Assembly (NCBI RefSeq): GCF_009687845.1
Contig: NZ_BLAD01000087.1
Span: forward strand, 1 to 61,562
Origin: Acrocarpospora corrugata
GTDB taxonomy: Bacteria; Actinomycetota; Actinomycetes; Streptosporangiales; Streptosporangiaceae
Reading direction: 5' to 3'
DNA: 61,562 bases
The notes beneath the pieces are model-generated. The model searched no databases. It saw only the letters and a program-made list of their open reading frames with translations, and had not been told where the DNA came from. The position numbers and the translations under genes are program-made. Shown in pieces: positions 32,135 through 40,906 of this stretch (the stretch's first letter is position 1; every line of letters starts with the position of its first letter).

Positions 32135-33823
32135 ATGACGCTGGATGAGTCGCATCCGCTTCTTCCCAGCATGCACCTCGACGAGTTGCTGGCAGAGCTT
32201 CAGAGCCGGTTGGCGACGGTGCTCGCCACTCGCGACCGGGTGCACGCTCTGCTTGAGGCCGTCGTCTCGGTGGGCAGCGATCTCCAGCTGGAGCTCGTGC
32301 TCCGCCGGATCGTGGAGACCGCCACCACCCTCGTCGACGCCAGCTATGGCGCACTGGGCCTGGTCGGCGAAGAGAACACACTCGTGGAGTTCATCCCGGT
32401 CGGCCTGACCGAGGCGGAGATCGCCACCATCGAACACTGGCCACACGGCCTCGGCCTGCTCGGCCTCCTGATCAAGGAACCGGAGCCACTCCGGCTGACC
32501 CGCATCTCCGACCACCCCGAGTCGTACGGGTTCCCGCCCGGACATCCCCCCATGGGCTCCTTTCTCGGCGTGCCCCTCCGGGTCCGAAACGAGGTGTTCG
32601 GCAATCTCTACCTGACCGAGAAGCGCGGCGGCGCCGAGTTCGACGAAGAGGACGAAGCCGTCGTCATCGCCCTCGCCACCGCCGCCGGGGTCGCCATCGA
32701 GAACGCCCGGCTGTATGAGGAGACCCGCCGCCGGGAGATCTGGCTACAGGCGTCCACCGAGGTCACGACCAGTCTGCTGTCCGGGGACGACGTGGACGAG
32801 GTGCTGTGCCAGGTGGCCGCCCGGGTCCGGGTGATGGCCGGAGCCGACGTCACCACCATTCTGTTCCCGGTCGGCGACGACAAGCTGCGGGTGATGATCA
32901 CCGACGGCTGCGACGAACTCGTCGGCGTCGAAGTGCCGCTGGCCGGATCGTTCTCCGGAATGGCGTTCACCGCCGCGGAACCGCGCATGGTCAACGACCT
33001 CGCCGAGGCGGGCCTGCAGATCTGCGGCCTCCCCCCGATCGGCCCCGCCGCGGCCGTCCCCCTCGGCATCGGGCATTCGGTCCGCGGCGTACTCGCCCTG
33101 GGCAGACGCCAGGGCCGGCTCCCGTTCACGCCCGCCATGCTCCGCATGCTGCACGCGTTCGCCGGACAGGCCGCCGTCGCCCTGGAACTGGCCGAAGCCC
33201 GCCGCGACGCCGAACGCCTGGGCCTGCTCGAAGACCGCGACCGGATCGCCAAAGACCTGCACGACGTCGTCATCCAGCGCCTGTTCGCGGTGGCGATGAC
33301 CCTGATGAGCACCACCCGCCTGGTCGACCACCCCGAAGCCGAGGCCCGCCTCCAGCACGGCATCGACGAACTAGACGAAACCATCCGTCAGATCCGCTCG
33401 ACGATCTTCGCCTTCCAGGCCCCCCGCGTGTCCGCCGACCCCGGCCTCCGCACCCGAATCATCACCCTCGTCGAAAACGCCCGCGTCCGCCTCGGCTTCA
33501 TGCCCGGCCTCCGTATGGACGGCCCCCTCGACAACACCATCCCCGACCCCATCGCCGACCACCTCCTGGCCGTCCTCCAAGAAGCCCTCTCCAACGTGGT
33601 ACGGCACGCCAAAGCCTCCAAAACCGACGTAACCATCCACACAACCCCCGACAACCACGTCATCCTCACCATCGAAGACAACGGCATCGGCCTCCCCGCC
33701 AACGGCCGCCGCAGCGGCCTCCGCAACCTCAACGACCGCGCCACCCAACTCGGCGGCACCTTCACCGCCACCCCCCTCCCCAACGGCGGCACCCGCCTCA
33801 CCTGGGCAGCCCCATTCCGCTAA
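32135..33823 (+). CDS. devS: DevS/DosT-like GAF-GAF sensor histidine kinase
   Basis: 562 residues. GAF-A is about 45-195 and GAF-B about 220-360, followed by a HisKA_3 dimerisation domain with the phosphoacceptor His376 in IAKDLHDVVIQRLFA and an HATPase domain (EALSNVVRHAKASKTDV, IEDNGIGLP, SGLRNLNDRATQLGG). There is no membrane segment, so it is cytoplasmic. The first GAF domain contains DHPESYGFPPGHPPMGSFLGVP, a stretch resembling the haem-bearing GAF of mycobacterial DosS/DosT. His127 or His137 could be the haem ligand, but I cannot align it rigorously. It should phosphorylate the DevR-type regulator encoded 0.6 kb downstream on the other strand. Confidence 0.85.
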   Translation: MTLDESHPLLPSMHLDELLAELQSRLATVLATRDRVHALLEAVVSVGSDLQLELVLRRIVETATTLVDASYGALGLVGEENTLVEFIPVGLTEAEIATIEHWPHGLGLLGLLIKEPEPLRLTRISDHPESYGFPPGHPPMGSFLGVPLRVRNEVFGNLYLTEKRGGAEFDEEDEAVVIALATAAGVAIENARLYEETRRREIWLQASTEVTTSLLSGDDVDEVLCQVAARVRVMAGADVTTILFPVGDDKLRVMITDGCDELVGVEVPLAGSFSGMAFTAAEPRMVNDLAEAGLQICGLPPIGPAAAVPLGIGHSVRGVLALGRRQGRLPFTPAMLRMLHAFAGQAAVALELAEARRDAERLGLLEDRDRIAKDLHDVVIQRLFAVAMTLMSTTRLVDHPEAEARLQHGIDELDETIRQIRSTIFAFQAPRVSADPGLRTRIITLVENARVRLGFMPGLRMDGPLDNTIPDPIADHLLAVLQEALSNVVRHAKASKTDVTIHTTPDNHVILTIEDNGIGLPANGRRSGLRNLNDRATQLGGTFTATPLPNGGTRLTWAAPFR

Positions 33824-33903
33824 CCCAACACAGAGCGCAACCACTCGGCGAGAGGATCATCTCTTCCGGTATGTGCGTCAGGGCGATGGGGGCGGGGGTG
33901 GGG

Positions 33904-34398
33904 TCAGAGGATTTGGCGGCCGGTGAGTTGTTGGGCGTGCATGACGATGAAGTGGTCGCGGTCGCCTGGGGCCCAGGAGGTGAGGGGGAGGGCGGTGAGG
34001 CGTTGGAGTTCTTCGAATTCGGTGACGGCGCGGGCGCGGCCGACAGCGGTGACGGACCAGCCGGTGCGGGTTCGGGGGTCGAAATCGTCGATTTCGAAGG
34101 CGACCACGGTGTTGCGGGTGGCGGCGGCCAGTTTGGAGCCGGTGGCGGTGCGGATGACGATGTCCTGGCCGACCAGCAGATAGTTGACGGGCTGCACGGC
34201 CGGGAGGGCGCGGTCGGTGAAGACGATCCGGCCGATGGGGGCGCGGGTCAGCAGGTGCAGGCACTCGGCGGGCGAGAGCACGCGCAGGCCGGCTGAATCG
34301 ACCTCACCGTCGTCGTCGGAAGCTTTCGGCGGCTCGCGGGTTCCCGAAGGGAGATCGTGCCACCGAAGAGAAGTCATGTCGTGTGGAAATGGAGTCAT
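33904..34398 (-). CDS. Pyridoxamine-5'-phosphate-oxidase-like FMN protein
   Basis: 164 residues from the ATG at 34398; a GTG at 34404 and an ATG at 34377 are alternatives and none has a strong ribosome site. Split-barrel flavin fold: RVLSPAECLHLLTRAPIGRIVFTDRALPAVQPVNYLLVGQDIVIRTATGSKLAAATRNTVVAFEIDDFDPRTRTGWSVTAVGRAR read in order. This is the small family often found in DevR/DosR regulons that binds FMN or F420. It follows the regulator gene with only a few bases between or overlapping, so both probably come from the promoter with the 35079 box. Confidence 0.83.
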   Translation of the reverse strand: MTPFPHDMTSLRWHDLPSGTREPPKASDDDGEVDSAGLRVLSPAECLHLLTRAPIGRIVFTDRALPAVQPVNYLLVGQDIVIRTATGSKLAAATRNTVVAFEIDDFDPRTRTGWSVTAVGRARAVTEFEELQRLTALPLTSWAPGDRDHFIVMHAQQLTGRQIL

Positions 34399-34400
34399 GA

Positions 34401-35042
34401 TCACTCAGGCCGTTCCGCTTTGATCCGGGCCACCATGGCGGCCGCTTGGGTGCGGCGCTTCATGTCGAGCTTGCCGAGCAGGTTGGACACGTAGTTCTTC
34501 ACCGTCTTCTCGGCCAGGAAGAGCCGCTCACCGATCTGCCGGTTCGTCAGTCCCTCACCGATCAGGTCGAGGACCAGCCGTTCCTGTTCGGACAGCGCGG
34601 CCAGCGGATCCTGGCGCATGGACTGATCACGCAGCCGCTGCAACATCGCGGCCGTGGTCTGCGGATCCATCAGCGAATGCCCGCCCGCCACCGTGCGCAC
34701 CGCCCCGACCAGGTCGGAGCCGTGGATCTGCTTGAGCACGTAACCCGAAGCACCGGCCATGACCGCGTCGAACAGCGCGTCGTCATCCGCATATGACGTC
34801 AACATCAGACAGGCCAGCTCGGGAATCCTGGACCGCACCTCACGGCACACGTCCACCCCGTTGCCGTCCGGCAGGCGCACGTCCAGCACCGCGACGTCAG
34901 GCTTCATCGCGGCGATCCGGGTGATCGCCGATTCGGCCGTTCCCGCCTCTCCGGCGATCTCGATGTCGTCCTCGGCGTCGAGCAGCGCCGCCACACCGCG
35001 CCGGACGACCTCATGATCGTCGACCAGGAACACTTGAATCAT
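34401..35042 (-). CDS. devR: DevR/DosR-like LuxR-type response regulator
   Basis: 213 residues. Receiver domain: residues 1 to about 120, with acidic pocket VDDHE (Asp8, Asp9), phosphoacceptor Asp54 in VAVLDVRLPDG, and Lys in GYVLKQIHG. LuxR-type helix-turn-helix: about 147-210 (LSEQERLVLDLIGEGLTNRQIGERLFLAEKTVKNYVSNLLGKLDMKRRTQAAA), including the VKNYVSNLL recognition helix of the DosR group. The Asp54 position and this helix match mycobacterial DosR. A perfect GGGACCAAGGTCCC palindrome lies 37 bp upstream, so autoregulation is likely. The cognate kinase is the GAF-GAF protein at 32.1 kb. Confidence 0.88.
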   Translation of the reverse strand: MIQVFLVDDHEVVRRGVAALLDAEDDIEIAGEAGTAESAITRIAAMKPDVAVLDVRLPDGNGVDVCREVRSRIPELACLMLTSYADDDALFDAVMAGASGYVLKQIHGSDLVGAVRTVAGGHSLMDPQTTAAMLQRLRDQSMRQDPLAALSEQERLVLDLIGEGLTNRQIGERLFLAEKTVKNYVSNLLGKLDMKRRTQAAAMVARIKAERPE

Positions 35043-35078
35043 GCCTACGAACCTAGGCGAGCGTTCCGGCCCGGAGTA

Positions 35079-35092
35079 GGGACCAAGGTCCC
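35079..35092 (-). promoter_or_regulatory. Perfect DevR/DosR-type box upstream of devR
   Basis: GGGACCAAGGTCCC is a perfect 14-bp palindrome 37 bp from the devR start. It shares the GGGACCAA half-site with the box at 31527-31540, which supports one regulator binding both. Confidence 0.7.
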
Positions 35093-35153
35093 ACGACCTG
35101 GCCTTATCTCGGGCTTTACCTTCGCGGCCGTCCGTCAGCAGCGCCTTGTGTGG

Positions 35154-35780
35154 TCATGACGGGACTGGGGGTGTGGCGGGTTCGTGGAGGTCGCAGCCGA
35201 CGGCGCCCTTGGCGAAGTCGAAGATGAGTTCCAGGGCCTCGTGCTGGGTCATGCTGGCGCCGGTGACGACGTGGAAGCCGTAGATGTCCTCAAGGCCGAC
35301 GAAGTTTCTGGCGATGGAGAGTGCGGAGCAGCTGAGGGTGAAGACGCCGAGTGCCGCGCCGGTGGTGATCACGGATTCGTAGATCGAGACCTGGCTGTCG
35401 TTGTGGCTTTTCCAGGAGATCTGGTAGATCGGGTTGCGGCGGATCAGGCCGGTGAACTCGTTGAGCAGGCAGAGGAGCTCGTCGTCGGGGCCGGTGGCGA
35501 CGCCGCGCTCGATCAGAGCACGTAGCCTGGCGACCGGGTCTTCGATGGTCCGGACGAGTTCCCAGCGCGAGTGCGCGAACCGGGCGATCACGTCCGCCTG
35601 CACTTGGCGGAGCAGTTCGTCGATCGTCGGGAAGTAGTACGTGACCGAGCCGGGAGACATGCTCGCGGCCTGGGCGATGTCACGGACACCGACCGACTCC
35701 AGGCCGCGCTTGAGTATGGCCTTGCGGGCGGCCTCCAGCAGGTGCTTCCGCCGGGCGGCCTGATCCTTCTTCCGTGACAT
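35154..35780 (-). CDS. TetR/AcrR-family regulator
   Basis: 208 residues from the ATG at 35780. N-terminal TetR domain: AARRKHLLEAARKAILKRGLESVGVRDIAQAASMSPGSVTYYFPTIDELL (residues ~8-57), with the recognition helix at SPGSVTYYF. The C-terminal ligand domain is of the BetI/PA14-like all-helical type, including FTGLIRRNPIYQISWKSHNDSQ. The first base of its start codon is directly adjacent to the first codon of the divergent, damaged binding-protein gene, so no promoter or operator region is left between them. It is probably the former regulator of the peptide transporter. Expression now needs a promoter inside the pseudogene. Confidence 0.88.
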   Translation of the reverse strand: MSRKKDQAARRKHLLEAARKAILKRGLESVGVRDIAQAASMSPGSVTYYFPTIDELLRQVQADVIARFAHSRWELVRTIEDPVARLRALIERGVATGPDDELLCLLNEFTGLIRRNPIYQISWKSHNDSQVSIYESVITTGAALGVFTLSCSALSIARNFVGLEDIYGFHVVTGASMTQHEALELIFDFAKGAVGCDLHEPATPPVPS

Positions 35781-37117
35781 GTGTGCTGCGCCGTCGCCGC
35801 GACCTTGATGGCCACCGGGTGCGCGGAGCGCGCCGGGCAGCCGGGCCCGTCCGGGGCCGCCGCGGCCTCCCCGCCGGCGACGCCCGGGTTCCTCGCGGTG
35901 GCCGATCCGGTCGCGGCGGCGGGTGGCGCGGTCCCCCTGCAGGTGGCGGCGGACAACGCGGCCGCGGCGGGGCTGGACCCGCAGCTGTCGGCGGCGGCGG
36001 CCGCCTGGAACCTGATGAGCTTCGTCTACCAGCCGCTGGTCACCGTGGGGCCGGACTACACGATCGAGCCGCTGCTGGCCGAGAAGTGGGAGAACCCGGA
36101 CCCGACCACCTACGTCTTCACGCTCCGCTCCGGCGTCTCCTTCTCCAACGGCCGCGCGATGACCGCCGACGACGTGGTCGGCAGCATGCGGCGGCTGCTG
36201 GCCGGCCAGTCCGTCTGGGCCGGTCAGCTGGGGCCGGTCGAGTCGGTGGAGAAGACGGCGGACAACCAGGTGACGTTCAAGCTGAAGTCGCCGTACACGC
36301 CGCTGCTGGGGGCGCTCGCGAACATCAACGCGTCGATCCTGCCGATGAAGGAGATCGACGACAAGTCGGTCAACGTCGCCAAGGAGATGCTGGGCACCGG
36401 GCCGTTCGTGGTGGGTGAGCACCGGCAGACCAGCGCGTACGGCAGGCCGTCAACATCGCCATCGACCGCGAGCAGATCGCGAAGGTGGCCACCGGCGGCC
36501 AGAGCAAGGCCACCGGCGTCACCCCGCAGGGCCTGCCCGACGCCTGCGACCCGGCCAAACTGCCGTCCGCGACCGCCGGCCTGGAGAAGGCGAAGGCGCT
36601 GCTCAAGGAGGCGGGCGCGGAAAACCTCACCTTCACCATGTCGACGTACACCACGGACCCGGTGCTTGGGCAGATCGCCCAGATCATGCAGCGGATCGGC
36701 GTCAACATGAAGATCGAGCTGACCGACGAGGGCACCTGGGCCAACCGGGTGTATGTGGAGAGCCCGCCCAACTTCGAGGCTTCGATGACGTGGTTCGCCG
36801 GCTACGTGGACGGCGCGATGGTTTCGAAGTGGTGGAACCCGGACACCTCGCTCTGGAACAAGGCCTTCATGAAGACCGACCCCGAGCTGAACGCCCTGAT
36901 CGACAAGGCGGCCGGGGATCTGCCCGGCCCGGCCAGGGCGGCGACGTTCCAGCAGCTGTGCGACCGCGCCGACACGAACGCGGAGATGATCCCGCTCGCG
37001 ACCAGGCCGCAGTACCTGGCCTACCGGTTGGACACGCTGAGCCCGAGCATCGTGGCGAGTGAGGGCTACGGCAACCCGTACCGGATGGTTTCGGCCTTCC
37101 GTGAGCTGGGACGATGA
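35781..37117 (+). pseudogene. Peptide ABC transporter binding-protein gene (dppA/oppA-like), disrupted
   Basis: Family-5 solute-binding lipoprotein broken in at least two places. The front lacks its start Met and basic signal-peptide region: the frame opens CCAVAATLMATGCAE, i.e. only the hydrophobic core and lipobox. The first lobe is normal up to EMLGTGPFVVGEH (about 36420). It then jumps, with a change of reading frame, to DQRVRQAVNIAIDREQIAKVA (36437 on), which in intact members lies roughly 100 residues later. A deletion of about 0.3 kb must have removed the middle. The remainder (PQGLPDACDPAKLP to YRMVSAFRELGR) is intact to the TGA at 37117. The product cannot be functional. Confidence 0.85.
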
Positions 37118-37123
37118 CCTGAG

Positions 37124-38092
37124 ATGCGACTGCTCGCGTGGTCGGCCGCCCGTCTGCTCAGCGCGGCGGTGACGCTGCTCGGCGTCTCGGTTCTCATCTT
37201 CGGCGCGATGCGGGCGATGCCGGGTGGTTTCGCCGCGATCGTGCTCGGGCCGCTCGCCTCACCGGAGCAGCGCGCCGAGCTCACCGCGAGGTTCGGGCTG
37301 AACGATCCGGTTCTGGTGCAGTACGGCCACTGGATCCAGACGGCGTTCGGCGGTGATTTCGGCCGTTCGCTGGTCAGCAACGAGCCGGTCACCGCCGAAC
37401 TGGGGTCGCGGCTGCCGGTGACCCTGCAACTGACGCTGATGGCGGCGATCCCGGGCGTGCTGATCGGCGCGGCCCTGGGTGTGCTGATCGCGGTCCGGTG
37501 CCGCAGCCGGGGCGGCGCCCTGGGCCGGATCGCCAGCGCGCTCGGCGTGAACCTGCCGGAGTATGTGGTCGGCGGCATCGCCGTGTACTTCTTCTCCCGC
37601 TACTACCTCGGCCTCACCGTCGGCGGATATGTGCCGTTCGGGGAGGATCCGGTCACCAATCTGGCCGCGATGGTGCTGCCTGCGGGGGTGCTGGCCGTGT
37701 TCGTGGTGTCGGCGACCGCGCGGACCACCCGGGACGCCGTGCTGAACGTGCTGCACGAGCCGTACATCACGACGGCGGTGTCGCGGGGCCAGTCGCCGTG
37801 GTCGATCATCCGGCGGCATGTGCTGCGGAACGCGGCGATTCCGGTGCTGGTGGTGGCTTCGACGGTGACCGCGTACCTGCTGGGCGGGGCCGTGATCGTC
37901 GAGTATCTGTTCAATCCGCCCGGAGTGGGGTCCTACGTGGTTCAGGCCATCACCCGCCGTGACTACGCCGTGGTCCAGGCCGGGGTGCTGCTCGCGGCGG
38001 CGCTCTTCATTCTCACGAACATGGTCGTGGACCTGCTCGTGGGGGCGATCGATCCTCGGCTCGGGGTCTCCTCGAAGGGCGGCCGCGGATGA
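37124..38092 (+). CDS. Peptide ABC transporter permease (DppB type)
   Basis: 322 residues, the only apparently intact gene of the transporter. Six membrane segments begin with [25 protein letters not shown]. The typical DppB periplasmic motif [32 protein letters not shown] is present. The EAA coupling loop is [31 protein letters not shown] and the last helices carry [27 protein letters not shown]. It starts 6 bp after the binding-protein pseudogene and overlaps the next start (38089-38092). Without working partners it is probably non-functional even though its frame is whole. Confidence 0.88.
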   Translation: MRLLAWSAARLLSAAVTLLGVSVLIFGAMRAMPGGFAAIVLGPLASPEQRAELTARFGLNDPVLVQYGHWIQTAFGGDFGRSLVSNEPVTAELGSRLPVTLQLTLMAAIPGVLIGAALGVLIAVRCRSRGGALGRIASALGVNLPEYVVGGIAVYFFSRYYLGLTVGGYVPFGEDPVTNLAAMVLPAGVLAVFVVSATARTTRDAVLNVLHEPYITTAVSRGQSPWSIIRRHVLRNAAIPVLVVASTVTAYLLGGAVIVEYLFNPPGVGSYVVQAITRRDYAVVQAGVLLAAALFILTNMVVDLLVGAIDPRLGVSSKGGRG

Positions 38093-39086
38093 GGCGGCTC
38101 GACGCGATCGCGCGGGCCGGGCTGATCTTCCTGGTGGCGCTGGTGGTGCTCGTCGTGGTGGCCCGGCTGACCGGGCTCGGCGGCGACCCGGAGAAGATCG
38201 TCGGGCCTCGGCTGGCGCCGCCGGGTCCGCAGTGGTGGTTCGGCACGGACAGTCTCGGCCGGTCCATGCTGCCCCGGGTGCTGCAGGGCACGGGCACGTC
38301 GCTGCTGCTGTCGGCGGTGGCCGTGCCGGCCACCGCGGTGGTGGCGACCGCGCTCGGCGTGCTGGCCGGGTATCGGGGCGGCTGGCTGAACGAGCTTGTG
38401 ATGCGCGTCGTCGACGTCCTGTACTCGTTCCCGGCGATCATCCTTGCGATCCTGGTCGCCGCGCTGGTGCGGCTGGCGCAGAGCCGCCCGGCCGACCAGG
38501 CGACCCTGCGCGGTCAGCTCGAACGGGTGCGGCTGTCCGACCCGGAACGGATCATGCGGGCGTTCCCGCATCAGCTGTCCGGCGGGATGGCGCAGCGGGT
38601 CGGGATCGCGATGGCGATGGCCGCCAGGCCCCGGCTGCTGGTGGCGGACGAGCCCACGGCCGCGCTGGACAGCCAGGTCCGCCAGGACGTGCTGGACACT
38701 GTGTTCGCGCTGGCCGCCGAGGGGCCGGGATCCTGCTGCTCACCCACGACCTGTCGGCCGTGTCCCGCCGCTGCGCGCGGATGGCCGTCATGTACGGCGG
38801 GCGCGTGGTCGAGGACGGTCCCACCGATTCGGTGCTGGGGGCTCCGCTGCATCCGTACACGGCGGCGCTGGCGAGTTCTGTGCCGGGCAACACGGTTCGG
38901 GGCGCGCGGCTGGAGTCGATTCCGGGCCGGCCGCCGGTGCTGACCGCGGCAGCGTCCGGGTGCGCGTTCGCGGACCGGTGTTCCTTCGCGGTGGATCGAT
39001 GCCGGAACGAACGGCCGGCCCCGACCAGGATCGACGGCCGCACGGTGCTCTGCCATCGGGCGGCGGAAGTGGGAGCGAACGCATGA
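38089..39086 (+). pseudogene. Chimeric remnant: DppC permease N-half joined to DppD ATPase C-half
   Basis: From the ATG at 38089 the frame encodes the first about 125 residues of a DppC permease ([42 protein letters not shown]). Without a stop it becomes the second half of a DppD ATPase: [16 protein letters not shown], signature [19 protein letters not shown], Walker [12 protein letters not shown]. Walker A and the permease EAA loop are gone, so roughly 0.8-1 kb was deleted across the gene boundary. About base 38727 a one-base loss shifts the frame. [23 protein letters not shown] and the DppD C-terminal Cys-rich tail (GCAFADRCSFAVDRC) continue in the other frame to 39086. Confidence 0.85.
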
Positions 39087-39959
39087 CGGAGCCCCTGCTC
39101 GAACTGGATGACGTGACGGTGCGATTCCGTACCGGTCGGCGGTCCGGCGGCACACGCACGACGCGATGCGGCACGTCTCCCTGCTGGTACGGCCCGGCGA
39201 GACGCTCGGCTTGGTCGGCGAGTCCGGCTCGGGCAAGACCACGACCGGGATGACCGCGCTCGGCCTGCGCCGCCCCACCAGCGGGCGGGTCCGGTTCGGC
39301 GGCGTGCCGTTCGACCGGCGGCTGCTGACCGGCCGCCTGCAGGCGGTTCTGCAACATCCGCAGTGGTCGCTGAACCCCAGGATGCGGATCGCGCAGAGCG
39401 TCTCGGAACCACTGGACGTGCTCGGCCGGGCCGGCAAGCGGAGACGGCGGATCGGGTGTCGAGCCTGCTCGCAGACGTCGGCCTCGACCCCAGCCTGGCC
39501 CGGCGTTACCCGCACGAACTGTCCGGCGGGCAGCGGCAGCGCGTCTCGATCGCGCGGGCGCTGATCACCCTGCCCGAGTTCATCGTCTTCGACGAGCCGG
39601 TCAGCGCGCTCGACGTCTCCGTCCAGGCGCAGATCCTGAACCTGGTCCGCGACCTGCAAGCCCAGTTCGGATTCGGCGCGCTGTTCATCTCGCACGATCT
39701 GGCGGCCGTGCGGTACGTCGCCACCCGGATCGCGGTGATGTGCGACGGCGAGGTCGTGGAGACCGCCGACACCGAAGTTTTCTACACCCATCCCCAGCAC
39801 GAATATTCACGACGGCTACTGGAGGCATTGCGACCACCCGCTCCCACCTCGCGCCCGTTTCCCGGTTCGCCCGGGGCGTCATCGGCAACCGGGATCTGCG
39901 CCTGGTGCCGCAGGCGAGTCCCGGCGCGCGTACGGTCCCTTTCGATTTTCCGGGGGTGA
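39083..39959 (+). pseudogene. DppF-type ATPase gene with two frameshifts
   Basis: The ATG at 39083 overlaps the previous stop. Frame 1 gives only LLELDDVTVRFRTG. After a shift near 39150 a second frame supplies the Walker A region (HVSLLVRPGETLGLVGESGSGKTTTG in sequence). A further shift near 39440 brings a third frame with signature PHELSGGQRQRVSIARAL, Walker B EFIVFDEPVSALD and the switch His in FISHDLAAVRYV. Without the two indels the protein would be a normal oligopeptide-importer ATPase ending near 39830. The last frame happens to stay open to 39959. Confidence 0.82.
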
Positions 39960-40850
39960 CGGTGGGGACCGCCGAGTATGCCGAAGGGCCGACCGGGTGC
40001 ACGGTGGTTCATGTTCCGGTGGGCGCGCGTACGTTCATGGACGCGCGCGGCGGCGCGGTTGGGATGAGCGGGGCCTATGACCGCAACCACGCGATCTGCC
40101 TGACCGGCGGCTCGGTGTACGGATTGTCGGCCGTGGCCGGGGTCAGCGCCGAGTTGCTGGAACGGCAGGAGAACTGCACCCGCTGGGACGTGCTCCAGCG
40201 CGTGTCGGGGGCGGTCATCTACGACTACTCGGCCCGCGACAACGCGATCACGCCGGACGAGGAACTGGGCCGGGCCGCGCTGCGGCACGCCCGCGCCGAC
40301 CGGATCGCGGTCGGCCGGGCGGGGGCCGGGATCGGGGCCACCGTCGGGAAGGTCGACAATGCCCGCGCCGAGTTCGCCGGCCAGGGCGCGGCCTTCCGGC
40401 AGTACGGCGAGGTCAAGATGCTCTTCCTGACGGTACTCAACGCCGTCGGCGTGATCGTCGACGGCGTTGAGTACCGTCGGCGTGATCGTCGACCGGTCGG
40501 GCGGCGTCGTGCGCGGCAACCTGCGGGCCGAGTCGCTGGAACGGCGTCATCCCGTCACCGACTACGAGGACGGGATCCGCGGCGCGAGCCACGCCCCCGT
40601 GCACGGCAACACGACGATCAGCGTGCTGGTCACCAATGTGAAGCTGTCGGACTATTCGCTGCGGCAGCTGGGGTTGCAGGTGCACAGTTCGATGCATCGC
40701 GGCATCCAGCCGTTCCACACCGAGAGCGACGGCGACACCCTGTTCACGCTCACCACCGACGAAGTCGACCTGACCGGGGTCAATACGACGGGACTGGGCA
40801 CGCTGGCGTCGGACACCGCCTGGGATGCCATTCTGGCTGCCCTCGACTAG
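39827..40850 (+). pseudogene. P1-family peptidase (DmpA/S58 type) gene with 31-bp insertion
   Basis: The first part, RSHLAPVSRFARGVIGNRDLRLVPQ... to MLFLTVLNAVGVIVD, is a typical P1-family Ntn-type aminopeptidase, with FMDARGGAVGMSGAYDR and CLTGGSVYGLSAVAGV. No proper start codon is evident: GGAGG is followed by an in-frame ATT at 39827. At 40463 a 31-bp insertion shifts the frame. The rest (DRSGGVVRGNLRAESLERR, the autoprocessing-region-like VHGNTTISVLVTNVKLS, and TTGLGTLASDTAWDAILAALD) continues to the stop at 40850. Removing the 31 bp restores one frame exactly. Peptidase and peptide importer together suggest a former peptide-use operon. Confidence 0.82.
40429..40493 (+). repeat. Nested direct and inverted repeat from a templated 31-bp duplication
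   Basis: 40429-40448 and 40459-40478 are 20-bp perfect inverted arms around a 10-nt loop. At the same time 40443-40462 and 40474-40493 are identical 20-bp direct copies 31 bp apart. The 11 bases between the direct copies (40463-40473) are the reverse complement of 40434-40444. This is the signature of a polymerase strand-switch at a quasi-palindrome. Confidence 0.9.
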
Positions 40851-40906
40851 CGACTAACGTTCGTGGCATCCGACCTCAATCCGACCGATCTCGATGGGAT
40901 CCTGCT

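Noticed and set aside
35154-36422. Extended TetR frame of 422 codons
   Set aside because: The upstream 214 codons are Arg/Gly-rich antisense of the binding-protein pseudogene. The TetR domain begins at the ATG at 35780.
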